From contig CAVQBP010000016.1 of the NCBI GenBank assembly GCA_963710745.1, positions 124,001 to 188,000 on the forward strand: DNA of 64,000 nucleotides, written 5' to 3'. Source of the DNA: CAVQBP01 sp963710745. GTDB taxonomy: Bacteria; Bacteroidota; Ignavibacteria; Ignavibacteriales; Ignavibacteriaceae. This document shows positions 1-8,664 of this stretch, one piece after another (the first letter of the stretch is position 1; every line of letters starts with the position of its first letter). Below the pieces are notes generated by a model, which was not told the DNA's origin, made no database searches, and worked only from the letters and a program-made list of their open reading frames with translations. The position numbers and the translations under genes are program-made.

Positions 1-423
1 GGAACTATGGCTCAGGAACCGAACAATAACGCCGGTTATGATTCGACACTGGCGCAAAAGCTGGGTGCCGATGAATACGGAATGAGACAATATATAATGG
101 CATTTCTTAAAAAAGGTCCAAACCGGTCGCAGAATTCCGCACAGAGAGCTGAAATTCAAAAAGCACACCTGAAAAATATAATGAGGCTTTCTGCTGAAGG
201 TAAGCTTATCGTTGCCGGTCCTTTTCTCGATGATGCCGAAGTTCGTGGTATATTTATCTTTAATGTTGGTACTCTTGAAGAAGCTAGAAAACTCACCGAA
301 TCCGATCCCGCCGTGAAGGCCGGTGTATTATTAATGGAACTTCATCCATGGTATGGACCCGCAATACTCCCTGAAGTACTTAAGCTCAACAGAAAGCTTG
401 AGAAGAAAAGCGTAGTTGAGTAA
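1..423 (+). CDS. YciI-like (YCII domain) protein, 5' end probably outside window
   Basis: A YCII-related protein of 138 residues is read from the first ATG at base 7, but the frame stays open to base 1, so the true N-terminus (possibly a signal peptide) may lie outside the window. The conserved part includes 'MRQYIMAFLKKGPNR', then 'AGPFLDD' and a ferredoxin-like alpha/beta pattern ending in 'LHPWYGPA'. YCII proteins are small dimeric domains with a conserved His/Asp pair. Most have no proven reaction, and proposals include dehalogenation or muconolactone-type chemistry. The stop codon is followed at once by four tandem heptamers of AGTCAAA type. The family call is firm; function is unknown. 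Confidence 0.75.
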   Translation, partial: GTMAQEPNNNAGYDSTLAQKLGADEYGMRQYIMAFLKKGPNRSQNSAQRAEIQKAHLKNIMRLSAEGKLIVAGPFLDDAEVRGIFIFNVGTLEEARKLTESDPAVKAGVLLMELHPWYGPAILPEVLKLNRKLEKKSVVE

Positions 424-451
424 AGTCAAAGATCAAACATCAAAAGTCAAA
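424..451 (+). repeat. Tandem heptamer array (AGTCAAA type) after a stop codon
   Basis: Four contiguous 7-base units run directly from the stop codon at 421-423: AGTCAAA, GATCAAA, CATCAAA, AGTCAAA. The same unit recurs after the stop codon at 20125-20127. Its role is unknown. Confidence 0.6.
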
Positions 452-576
452 AAAAGATTATATTTATATCTTAATAAAATCATTTTTGCAATTAACCGAT
501 ATTTAAATTAATTAATCCCGGGTTAAAACTTTAAGTAAAATAGTTCAGTTATTGAGAATGAAAACGGAGTTTAAAA

Positions 577-978
577 ATGTTTTCTGTTAAAAAGAGAATA
601 AGCTTTTACGATTGTGATCCGGCAGGGATCCTTTTTTTTGCCAGGGTTTATGAGATTTGCCATTCGGCTTATGAGGAAATGATTCAAAGTTTTAATTTCA
701 AAGATGACTACTGGACAAATGAAAATTTTGTCGTTCCGATATTAAAAAGTGAAGCTTCTTATCATAAACCAATTAGATACGATGAAATGATCACTGTGGA
801 AATTGCTGTCGGTAATTTAAGGGATTCTTCTTTTGAATTGAATTATGAAATCAAAAATGATAAGAAGGATGTATGCACAAAAGTAAAAACAGTCCATGTT
901 TTTGTGAATAAAACCTCATGGAAGAAAACACAAATAGTTGAAGAGGTGAAAAAAGGACTGCAAAATCATGTCAGCTAA
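577..978 (+). CDS. Hot-dog acyl-CoA thioesterase (4HBT family), candidate DHNA-CoA hydrolase
   Basis: A 133-residue single-domain thioesterase of the 4-hydroxybenzoyl-CoA thioesterase/YbgC group. The signature 'YDCDPAGILFF' sits at residues 11-21, with the Asp that acts as catalytic base in this family and the His-rich dimer segment following. It ends 10 bases from the 3' end of menE on the opposite strand. Menaquinone synthesis needs a hydrolase for 1,4-dihydroxy-2-naphthoyl-CoA, and dedicated hydrolases in other bacteria are hot-dog enzymes. The position beside men genes therefore suggests that role, but it is inference: it is not co-transcribed with them and YbgC-like enzymes have other substrates. 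Confidence 0.75.
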   Translation: MFSVKKRISFYDCDPAGILFFARVYEICHSAYEEMIQSFNFKDDYWTNENFVVPILKSEASYHKPIRYDEMITVEIAVGNLRDSSFELNYEIKNDKKDVCTKVKTVHVFVNKTSWKKTQIVEEVKKGLQNHVS

Positions 979-988
979 CCAGATTTCT

Positions 989-2464
989 TTAAGTGATTGG
1001 GTTAGTTTGTATTCGGATTAAATTTAACAGCTTCTCTTTTTGTACCTTACCCAGAGAAGTTTTTGGGATCGCATCAATAAACAAAAATTTTCTAGGAATT
1101 TTATATCCGGCTAATTTTTTTGTTAAAAATTTTTTCAATTCAGTTGAATTGATTGCTTCATTCTTCTTTAATACTACTGCAGCAGCAGCTTCCTGTCCCC
1201 ATTCAATACTATCTAACCCGAAAACAAAACAATCATTAACAGAATGATGTTCTAAAATTGCAGATTCAACTTCCTTAGGAACAATATTTTCACCTCCGGA
1301 GATAATCAGATCTTCACGTCTTGCTTCGACAAATAAATAACCTGCATTATCAAGATATCCTATATCGCCGGTATAATAAAATTCATTTATTACCTTATGA
1401 TTAGTTCCTTCCGGATTTTTATAATAACCTTTTGTAACTGACGAGCTTTTAATGATAATTTCACCTCTGAAGGTTGCAGGAACCATTTCTTTCGTTTCGT
1501 TTACTATTAATATTTCATTCGGATATAAAGCTTTCCCGGATGATGCGGGTCTTTTAAGAATTTCATCTGCAGTAATAGCTGAAACAAACGAGGAGACTTC
1601 TGTAGACCCATAAACTTTGGTTATCTTCCAGCCTTTTTTAACTGCTTCAAGAGATAATTCTTCACTTGTAAATCCGCCGCCTATTAAAATATTTTTTAAC
1701 TCTTTATCAGGTGTAATATTTTTTTCGATTAATCTTTGAAGCTGTGTAGAAACAAAAGAAGCGAGTGTTGGCTTGAATTCATTGATTGCGTTAATCAAAT
1801 CCTGAATTTTTAATGAATCCGGGATGATTACAGAAGCACCGGATAAAAATGTTCTTACTACTATAGAAAAACCGCCGATATGATAAAATGGTAAGCTTGC
1901 CAGCCATCTGTCATTTTCATTCTGCTTTAAGATTTGATCCCCGATCATATTGCTCTGGATTAAATTATTAAAAGAAAGCATAACTGCTTTGCTTTTACCG
2001 GAAGAACCGGATGTAAAAAGCATTAGTGCCGTTTCATTTTCATCAAACTTTTTACCCTGAGTAATTTTTGAGGATTCGACATTAAAAGGAAATGTAATAA
2101 TCCGATCTTTTATTGAATTACGATTTAACTTTACCGATTTGTTTTTATGAACCAGAATAAAAGTGCAATCTGCAAAATTAATCTGCTCTTCAATTTCCTT
2201 ATTGAGCAGTTTTATATTTATTGGAACCGGTACTGCTTTTAATTTCCAGAGTGAAAATACTATCAATATAAAATCGGGGTTATTATCACATATAACCGCT
2301 ATATTATTTCCTTCATCGATTCCTTTATCTTTTAAATACGAAGAAATATTACTGACCTGCTCCTCAAATTGACAGTAGGAAATCTTAATATCCCTGGAAA
2401 TAATAAAATTTGAGTTTTTTACCGATGAAGATTTTTTTTCAAAAAATTTCTGGAAAGAGTTCAT
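989..2464 (-). CDS. menE: o-Succinylbenzoate--CoA ligase
   Basis: Adenylate-forming (ANL superfamily) enzyme that activates o-succinylbenzoate to its CoA thioester in menaquinone synthesis. The 491 residues show the phosphate-binding loop 'LFTSGSSGKSK' near 149-159, the 'YGSTEVS' motif near 285, 'YTGDIGYLD' near 370 and the C-terminal 'PKTSLGKVQK' carrying the catalytic Lys near 473. Length is normal for MenE. It is the last gene of a menB-menA-menE run, 17 bases after menA. The family alone would not separate MenE from other acyl-CoA ligases; the surrounding men genes do. Confidence 0.9.
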   Translation of the reverse strand: MNSFQKFFEKKSSSVKNSNFIISRDIKISYCQFEEQVSNISSYLKDKGIDEGNNIAVICDNNPDFILIVFSLWKLKAVPVPINIKLLNKEIEEQINFADCTFILVHKNKSVKLNRNSIKDRIITFPFNVESSKITQGKKFDENETALMLFTSGSSGKSKAVMLSFNNLIQSNMIGDQILKQNENDRWLASLPFYHIGGFSIVVRTFLSGASVIIPDSLKIQDLINAINEFKPTLASFVSTQLQRLIEKNITPDKELKNILIGGGFTSEELSLEAVKKGWKITKVYGSTEVSSFVSAITADEILKRPASSGKALYPNEILIVNETKEMVPATFRGEIIIKSSSVTKGYYKNPEGTNHKVINEFYYTGDIGYLDNAGYLFVEARREDLIISGGENIVPKEVESAILEHHSVNDCFVFGLDSIEWGQEAAAAVVLKKNEAINSTELKKFLTKKLAGYKIPRKFLFIDAIPKTSLGKVQKEKLLNLIRIQTNPIT

Positions 2465-2481
2465 AAAGAAAAAGAAATTAT

Positions 2482-3366
2482 TTACAAAGCTAAACCAATC
2501 GAAAAAAGAATTCCGAATAAAGCTGATAACTTTGCCGCAAGCTCAAGAGTTTTATTTAATTCCATTCCATTCAGCTTATAAAGCATCACTATAATTTTAT
2601 AGGCGGCCGGAAATGTAAAATACGGAAGAAAAATAAGTATAGAATAATTAAAGAATATATAAAGTACTGCGGGAACCAGGAATGATATTATGGTTAAAGA
2701 TATAAACTGATAACGCGTAAAGGTTTTTCCGAATTTAACAGCTAAAGTATATTTCCCGGCAGCTTTATCCTCTTCTATATCTCTATAATTATTCACAACT
2801 AAAATGTTTGTTATTAATGCGCCCACTGGTACTGAAGCGATGAATGAAACCAGGTTTAATTCTCTTGTGTGCAGGTAATAAGTCCCGACTGTTCCGACAA
2901 TTCCGAAGAACATAAAAACAAAAATATCACCTAAACCATTATAAGCAAGCGGAAATGGTCCTGCTGTGTACGCTAGTCCGGCTAATATAGACAACACACC
3001 AATTACTAAGATTACAATCCCGCCCTCATTTACCAGGTACAGTCCTAAAAGAAATGCCAAGCCGAAAGTAAAAATAATTCCCAGCTTCATCTCTTTTACA
3101 GAGATTAAACCGGACGCAAGAACACGTCTCGGGCCTTTTCTTTTTTCATTGTCGGCGCCGTTAATATAATCATATAGATCATTTGCATAATTAGTTCCTA
3201 CCTGGATTAATACAGAACATATTAGAGCAACTGCAGAATAAATTATAATCAGCTTATGTTCATTAAAAGCTACCGCCGAACCAACCATAACAGGAACTAG
3301 TGCGGCTAAAAGTGTTTTAGGACGGCTGGCAATAATCCAGCTTTTTATTTTTGTATCCTTATTCAT
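2482..3366 (-). CDS. menA: 1,4-Dihydroxy-2-naphthoate polyprenyltransferase
   Basis: Integral membrane prenyltransferase of the UbiA family that attaches the polyprenyl chain to 1,4-dihydroxy-2-naphthoate, giving demethylmenaquinone. The 294 residues contain many hydrophobic helices, the first Asp-rich motif 'NDLYDYINGAD' near residues 62-72 and a second one 'NNYRDIEEDKAAGK' in the middle. 'SRPKTLLAAL' at the N-terminus is typical of MenA. It lies 26 bases after menB and 17 before menE, so it is probably co-transcribed. No methyltransferase (menG/ubiE) for the last step is in the window. Confidence 0.92.
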   Translation of the reverse strand: MNKDTKIKSWIIASRPKTLLAALVPVMVGSAVAFNEHKLIIIYSAVALICSVLIQVGTNYANDLYDYINGADNEKRKGPRRVLASGLISVKEMKLGIIFTFGLAFLLGLYLVNEGGIVILVIGVLSILAGLAYTAGPFPLAYNGLGDIFVFMFFGIVGTVGTYYLHTRELNLVSFIASVPVGALITNILVVNNYRDIEEDKAAGKYTLAVKFGKTFTRYQFISLTIISFLVPAVLYIFFNYSILIFLPYFTFPAAYKIIVMLYKLNGMELNKTLELAAKLSALFGILFSIGLAL

Positions 3367-3392
3367 AAAATCAAATTATGATAAATTATTTA

Positions 3393-4226
3393 CTATGGTA
3401 ATTTAGGAAATTTATTGAATTCAGGCTTTCTTTTTTCAAGATAAGCTTTCTTGCCTTCCTGGGCTTCTTCACTCATATAATAAAGCAATGTTGCATTTCC
3501 GGCTAATTCCTGGATTCCGGCTTGTCCGTCTAGTTCTGCATTGAATGCTGATTTAAGAAGTCTTATTGCCATGGAACTATGCTGCAGAATCCTTTTAGCC
3601 CAATTTACTCCTTCTGTTTCCAGCTGTTCAATGGGGACAACTTTGTTCACCAGTCCCATCTTTTCTGCTTCTTCTGCGCTGTACTGATTGCACAAATACC
3701 AGATTTCACGTGCTTTCTTTTGGCCTACACTTCGAGCCAGATAACTGGAACCGAAACCGCCGTCAAAGCTTCCGACTTTAGGGCCTGTTTGGCCGAATAT
3801 TGCATTATCTGCGGCAATTGTTAAATCGCAGACTACGTGCAAAACATGTCCGCCTCCAATTGCATATCCTGCTACCAAAGCTATTACAACTTTCGGAATA
3901 CTTCTAATTAATTTTTGCAGATCCAGGACATTCAGTCTCGGTACACCGTCTTTTCCAACATATCCCTGGTCTCCTCTAATCTTCTGGTCACCGCCTGAAC
4001 AGAAGGCATATTTGCCGTCTTTGGCAGGTCCATATCCTGTTAAAAGGATTACTCCGATCTTTTGATCCTCACGTGCATCTGAAAATGCATCATACATCTC
4101 AATAACAGTTTCCGGGCGGAATGCATTTCTAACTTCAGGCCGGTTTATTGTAATTTTTGCAATTCCATCCATTTTTTCATAAATGATGTCTTCATAATCT
4201 TTTACTTTTTTCCAATCAAAGCTCAT
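3393..4226 (-). CDS. menB: 1,4-Dihydroxy-2-naphthoyl-CoA synthase
   Basis: Crotonase-fold enzyme that closes the naphthoquinone ring, converting o-succinylbenzoyl-CoA to 1,4-dihydroxy-2-naphthoyl-CoA. Typical features are 'NRPEVRNAFRPETV', 'FCSGGDQ', the oxyanion-hole stretch 'YAIGGGHVLHV' and the C-terminal 'EAQEGKKAYLEKRKP'. The frame is open to 4271, but I choose the ATG at 4224-4226 (277 residues, starting MSFDWKKV): it has AAGGA about 7 bases upstream and matches the usual MenB N-terminus. A gap of almost 300 bases separates it from menH, so menB-A-E may have its own promoter. Confidence 0.93.
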   Translation of the reverse strand: MSFDWKKVKDYEDIIYEKMDGIAKITINRPEVRNAFRPETVIEMYDAFSDAREDQKIGVILLTGYGPAKDGKYAFCSGGDQKIRGDQGYVGKDGVPRLNVLDLQKLIRSIPKVVIALVAGYAIGGGHVLHVVCDLTIAADNAIFGQTGPKVGSFDGGFGSSYLARSVGQKKAREIWYLCNQYSAEEAEKMGLVNKVVPIEQLETEGVNWAKRILQHSSMAIRLLKSAFNAELDGQAGIQELAGNATLLYYMSEEAQEGKKAYLEKRKPEFNKFPKLP

Positions 4227-4522
4227 TATAATTCCTTTTTTTTTGTTCAAAAGATATTGAAAATTATACAAATTTGCCTTGCGGAAGATTAAATTCAGGA
4301 TCGAAATATTAAAAACAGTTGAACTGATACATCAGTAATCTGAAAGTAAATTAAGACGGAACCCTAAATCATTTATTTTAGGGGGAGTAAAAGGTTTAAT
4401 AGGCACTATTGCTTCATATATCTTTTTAAAGTCGATACAGATTACTGAATTAAGAAAATGTGTTAGAAAAGATTATAGAATGAAGAGATGTTAATTCTTA
4501 TAACATAATTTAATTAATTAAA
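4227..4522. other. Non-coding gap between menH and menB with nested inverted repeats
   Basis: There is no gene on either strand. An 11-base inverted repeat (arms 4332-4342 and 4438-4448, core CAGTAATCTG / CAGATTACTG) encloses a smaller stem CCCTAAA / TTTAGGG at 4362-4368 and 4377-4383. A short palindrome CTGAT-AC-ATCAG sits at 4324-4335. On the minus strand these would lie in the leader of menB. I found no clear -35/-10 pair here. Confidence 0.5.
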
Positions 4523-5365
4523 TTACAATTCATTCAAAAATTTGCTAACAGTTTTAACAAAAGCATCGGGAGTCTCCAGGTGTGTATTATGTCCGGAATT
4601 TTTTAATGAAACATGTTCAGCGGAAGGAAATAAAGAAACCATTTCATTATTAGTTAATCTGAATTTCTCATCAAGGTCTCCTGAAACCAGCAGAGTTCTG
4701 GCTTTAATATTTTTAAGCTGATCATATAACGGAGGCATGCGGCCGGTTCCGAATCCCCTTAAAAAATTTGACAAGCCGGTTTTATTGTTGTTTAATTTTG
4801 AGCTTTTAATTTCTTTGAGTTTTGAATTGGCAAATCTTTTTTGTGTATTGAATATATCCATATCCATCCAGTAATCTATAAATTCCCCGATAGAATGATG
4901 AGAGATATAGTCGGCAATTTCTTCATCTTTTCTTATTCTTTCTTTTCTTTCATTTTCATCTTTTATACCGGCTGTAGAACTTTCAAGAATCAAACCTTCG
5001 ATTGCCGAGGGGTATCTGACGGAATAAGATAATGCTGCTCTCCCGCCCATCGAATAACCAATTAAAATAAATTTATCATTTATTACCTGCGATGTAAATT
5101 CTTTCAGCTGATTAACCAATGAATCCGTCGTATATAAATCTTTTTCTGCGGGCGAATCACTGTTTCCATGCCCTATTAAATCAATTGCATAATAGTTGAA
5201 ATTTTCAGGAAGGTGTATAATTGTGTTTTCCCAGTTATGGGATGAACCTGTAAAACCATGAATGAACAAAACATTTTTTAAACCGTTGCGGGAGGTATTT
5301 AATTTCCCTGATGAATTTAAATATCTTTCGAAATAAATATTTAAACCGGAAATATTTGCAATCAT
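4523..5365 (-). CDS. menH: 2-Succinyl-6-hydroxy-2,4-cyclohexadiene-1-carboxylate synthase
   Basis: Alpha/beta-hydrolase of 280 residues. It shows the oxyanion segment 'HGFTGSSHNWE', the nucleophile elbow 'GYSMGGRAA' (Ser), 'VSGDLDEKF' for the acid region and the catalytic His in 'NSGHNTHLE'. In menaquinone synthesis MenH removes pyruvate from the MenD product. The fold is shared by many hydrolases, but 'GYSMGGRAAL' and the position 6 bases after menD support MenH. Translation is probably coupled with menD. The next men gene, menB, starts almost 300 bases further on. Confidence 0.87.
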   Translation of the reverse strand: MIANISGLNIYFERYLNSSGKLNTSRNGLKNVLFIHGFTGSSHNWENTIIHLPENFNYYAIDLIGHGNSDSPAEKDLYTTDSLVNQLKEFTSQVINDKFILIGYSMGGRAALSYSVRYPSAIEGLILESSTAGIKDENERKERIRKDEEIADYISHHSIGEFIDYWMDMDIFNTQKRFANSKLKEIKSSKLNNNKTGLSNFLRGFGTGRMPPLYDQLKNIKARTLLVSGDLDEKFRLTNNEMVSLFPSAEHVSLKNSGHNTHLETPDAFVKTVSKFLNEL

Positions 5366-5371
5366 AAAAAT

Positions 5372-7156
5372 TTAAATAGGTTCTGGTAATTGCATTAATT
5401 GTTTTTCGATTTCATGCCAGTATTTTTTCCTTAATTCCAGGGACTTTGCCGCATCAGTCTTGATTTCTAAAACAGAGAAGTTATTCCTGTTTAATGCAGA
5501 TTGAAATTCTTTGTGAAAACTTTCCCAATCTTCTATTGAAAAATAGTTGCCTCCATATCCTTTTACAAAATAAGAAAAATCAAGAAAATGCGGGGCCAGG
5601 AAGAATTCATTGAATACATCCTTATACTTTGAAATAGGCAGGACTTCAAAAATGCCGCCGCCGTTATTATTAATTAAAATAATGATCAAAGGTATGGAAT
5701 ATTTTTTGGCAGCTAATAAGCCATTTAAATCATAATAGAAAGCCAGATCACCTGTTATTAAAAAGGCAGGCTTATTATGATCTGCGGCTATACCCAATGC
5801 AGTAGAAATTATTCCGTCTATACCGCTTGCACCTCTGTTATTATATATAGCAATATTTTTATTTGTATTCCCTGCAAAATAATCGAAATCACGGATAGGC
5901 ATGCTGTTGGAAATCATTACATGTGAGTTCTCAGGCAGGTTGTTTATTATTTCAGTAACGATCCGTGCTTCATTTATTGAATCCGATTCATTAATAATTT
6001 CATCTTTAATTGAATCTGAGATTTTTTCTGCTTCAATAAAAAGACTGAGCCACCCGTTTATTTTTCTATCGATCTTTTCCGAATAGATTATCTCCAGCAT
6101 TTTTTCACAAAAAATGAAGGGTTTACATGAAACTGCTGCGGTAGCTTTATTGGAAGGATCAAACCAGTCACCAAATTCATTAATCATAAATCTTGAAGCC
6201 GAACATTTTTCAAGATAAATATCCAGCGTTTTTGAAGTAATGGTTCTTCCAAACTGGAGGATTATATCCGGTTTATTATTGTTTATGAAGAATTCCGATC
6301 TTAAAAATCCTTCAAAATTTGAGAGCACGTTTTTCTTATTATGGCTGCCAAATCTTAGCTGCGAAGCCCCGTCGGCTAAAATAGGGTAGCCTAATTCCTG
6401 AGAAAGCTCCTGGCATTTCTTATTAAAAGCAGGATCATAATTCTCCGGACCGGCGATAATTAATCCTTTTTCATAATTCTTTAAGTGATTAAATATTTCT
6501 ATAAACCATTTTTCATTGGAAATATTTTTTTCATCTTCTTTGAAGAACTCTTCTTTATCAAATGACAATTCATTCGCCAGGTCTAATATTTCCTGCCCAA
6601 CATCATCTGTATAAGCGTCAGGTTCAAATGGTTTTCTAAAAGGGAAGTTCAGATGAACAGGACCTTTTGAGCGGATAAGACTTTCATACACAGCTCTTCT
6701 GGCAACTACTTTAATATGTTTAATTCTTCTTGTAATCGGTTCGGGTAGACCGACATCCAGAAACCATCTGATATGATTTTTATAAAGATTATTCTGGTTA
6801 ATAGTTTGATTTGCACCGCAGTCAAGCAATTCAGGTGGCCTGTCGGCCGTGCAGACAATCAACGGTATCCGCTGCTGGTAAGCTTCAATTATGGCCGGGT
6901 AAAGCTCGGCAGTCGCAGTACCTGAGGTTGAAACAAGTACAACAGGAGACCTGGAGGATTTAGCCAAACCAAGCCCGAAAAATGCACAGCTTCGTTCATC
7001 AATATGTACAAACGATTTTATTTTTTTATTATTAGCAAAAGCTAAGGTAAGGGGGGTATTCCTTGAACCCGGAGAAATACAAGCATATTTTACTCCCGCT
7101 GAAGAAAGTTCTTTAACGAAAGTTTCGGTCCATAATATATTTCTATTGATTTTCAT
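5372..7156 (-). CDS. menD: SEPHCHC synthase (2-succinyl-5-enolpyruvyl-6-hydroxy-3-cyclohexene-1-carboxylate synthase)
   Basis: Thiamine-diphosphate enzyme that joins isochorismate and 2-oxoglutarate, the first committed step of menaquinone synthesis. In 594 residues it shows the N-terminal 'SPGSRNTPLTLAF', 'HIDERSCAFFGLGLAK' with the catalytic Glu region, 'STSGTATAELYPA', and the C-terminal cofactor-binding motif starting 'GDLAFYYDLNGLL' and ending 'NNNGGGIFEVLP'. The start codon lies 14 bases inside the end of menF, so the two are translationally coupled. Length and motifs are complete. Confidence 0.95.
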   Translation of the reverse strand: MKINRNILWTETFVKELSSAGVKYACISPGSRNTPLTLAFANNKKIKSFVHIDERSCAFFGLGLAKSSRSPVVLVSTSGTATAELYPAIIEAYQQRIPLIVCTADRPPELLDCGANQTINQNNLYKNHIRWFLDVGLPEPITRRIKHIKVVARRAVYESLIRSKGPVHLNFPFRKPFEPDAYTDDVGQEILDLANELSFDKEEFFKEDEKNISNEKWFIEIFNHLKNYEKGLIIAGPENYDPAFNKKCQELSQELGYPILADGASQLRFGSHNKKNVLSNFEGFLRSEFFINNNKPDIILQFGRTITSKTLDIYLEKCSASRFMINEFGDWFDPSNKATAAVSCKPFIFCEKMLEIIYSEKIDRKINGWLSLFIEAEKISDSIKDEIINESDSINEARIVTEIINNLPENSHVMISNSMPIRDFDYFAGNTNKNIAIYNNRGASGIDGIISTALGIAADHNKPAFLITGDLAFYYDLNGLLAAKKYSIPLIIILINNNGGGIFEVLPISKYKDVFNEFFLAPHFLDFSYFVKGYGGNYFSIEDWESFHKEFQSALNRNNFSVLEIKTDAAKSLELRKKYWHEIEKQLMQLPEPI

Positions 7157-8558
7157 TGAATATAGATAGTATTGGTTTCAGTTTTAATTCTGTCTCTTCA
7201 TATTCTAAATCAGGATCTGATTTTTCGACAATCCCGCATCCTGCAAAAGCAATTAATTTATTACCATAAGTTAACGCTGATCTTATAGCAACTGCAAATT
7301 CTCCTTCATCATTAAAGTTAAACCATCCAATTATTCCTGAATACATACCCCTGTAATAATTTTCCAGTTTCTTAATAAGATTTAAAGATACTTCTTTCGG
7401 AATCCCGCAAACTGCCGGAGTAGGGAAGAGCTCCTTCACTATATTTAACGGAGTATTATTTGGATTCATTTTTGCAGAAACCGAAGTGCTGATATGCTGA
7501 ATATTATTTATTTTTTTTATAAAATGTTTTTTGTCAATTGTTAATTCTTCAACCTGGCCGGAAATTGAATCTTTTATATGATTTACGACAAAGTCATGTT
7601 CCCTGATATCTTTTTCATTGCTTAAAAGATTTTTTTCAAGAACGAGGTCTTCCTCTTCAGTTTTGCCCCGTGAAGCGGAGCCGGCAAGAGCTTCGATTTG
7701 CAATGTACCATTGTAAAATTTTACCAGTCTCTCCGGTGATGCACCAAAAAAAGAAGATTTTCCGCTGTGAAAAATAAATAGATAACATTCCCCGTATTTT
7801 TCTTTGAAATGATTTATTACATAATCTAGATTAAGTTCACCCGAAAGCAGCATTTCTATTCTTCTTGAGAGAACAATCTTATCAATTTTATTATTGTAAA
7901 TATTTTCCAGACAGCTGTTAACAAGGTTCTTCCACTTTTTCTTATCTTTGGGGGAACTGCCGGTCAACATGTTTATTTTAATATTTCCCTTTCCCTTTTC
8001 TTCCGGCGGTTTAACAATATTTTCAAGTTTGCTTTTAAATTTTTCTGTTAAATTTTCTTCCGATATGGTAGAACTATAAATGAAATTGTAGAAGATAAAA
8101 ATATCATTTTTGCTTTTAATTACCAGTAATTCAGGGATTGACCAGATGGAATCACCAAAGTCTTTCCAATCATCATCCTGGTGTTCAACAGTAAATTTCA
8201 TTCCCCCGATAAATAAAGGTTTATTCTGAAGAGAGATGCTGTCCCAATTACTTATAAAATTATTCTTTAATTCCTTAATTTTTTTATCTGTTGCAGCAAA
8301 TCTCTTGTCCCCGTTTTCCTTAATAGAAATTACTTCATCAATACCGATAAAAGAAAAATCTTCATCCGGTTTTTCAAAATAAAATGATTTTTCATAATAT
8401 TTGATCAGGTAGTCGATCTTACCTGTAAAGTCAATCCCTTCGACTTTCTGAGCAAAACTAACAATCGGGCTTGCTGCTTTTGATTCTCTTAGATTTGTTT
8501 TATTAGTAGAGAGAAAGCCTGTGAATGAATTCACCGCTGTGTTAATAAAATCTTCCAT
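7143..8558 (-). CDS. menF: Isochorismate synthase
   Basis: Chorismate-binding-fold enzyme of 471 residues that isomerises chorismate to isochorismate, feeding MenD. The C-terminal half carries family motifs: 'KIVLSRRIEM', 'FFGASPERLV', 'EALAGSASRG', 'HVSTS'-like 'HISTSVSAK', 'PTPAVCGIPKE' and 'GEFAVAIRSAL'. The N-terminal third is divergent, as is common for MenF. It is the first gene of the menF-menD-menH run, with a -35/-10 pair at 8581-8609. Salicylate synthases share the fold, but overlap with menD settles the role. Confidence 0.92.
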   Translation of the reverse strand: MEDFINTAVNSFTGFLSTNKTNLRESKAASPIVSFAQKVEGIDFTGKIDYLIKYYEKSFYFEKPDEDFSFIGIDEVISIKENGDKRFAATDKKIKELKNNFISNWDSISLQNKPLFIGGMKFTVEHQDDDWKDFGDSIWSIPELLVIKSKNDIFIFYNFIYSSTISEENLTEKFKSKLENIVKPPEEKGKGNIKINMLTGSSPKDKKKWKNLVNSCLENIYNNKIDKIVLSRRIEMLLSGELNLDYVINHFKEKYGECYLFIFHSGKSSFFGASPERLVKFYNGTLQIEALAGSASRGKTEEEDLVLEKNLLSNEKDIREHDFVVNHIKDSISGQVEELTIDKKHFIKKINNIQHISTSVSAKMNPNNTPLNIVKELFPTPAVCGIPKEVSLNLIKKLENYYRGMYSGIIGWFNFNDEGEFAVAIRSALTYGNKLIAFAGCGIVEKSDPDLEYEETELKLKPILSIFNENQ

Positions 8559-8580
8559 TTTGAATATAAATTAAAAATAA

Positions 8581-8609
8581 AATATAATTTTAATTAGAAA
8601 AGTTTGCAA
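8581..8609 (-). promoter_or_regulatory. Sigma70-type promoter for menF-menD-menH
   Basis: Reading the minus strand, TTGCAA (8604-8609), 17 bases, then TATATT (8581-8586), with the menF ATG 22 bases after the -10 box. Spacing and boxes fit a primary-sigma promoter. Confidence 0.55.
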
Positions 8610-8664
8610 TTTTATCGGGTATTAAAAAAGATGTATTTGACTTTGATCAATTTCATAAGATAGG

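Noticed and set aside
975..1005. CTAACC/GGTTAG stem across the convergent ends of the thioesterase and menE
   Set aside because: Only six pairs, overlapping both coding ends and without a T tract; too weak to call a terminator.
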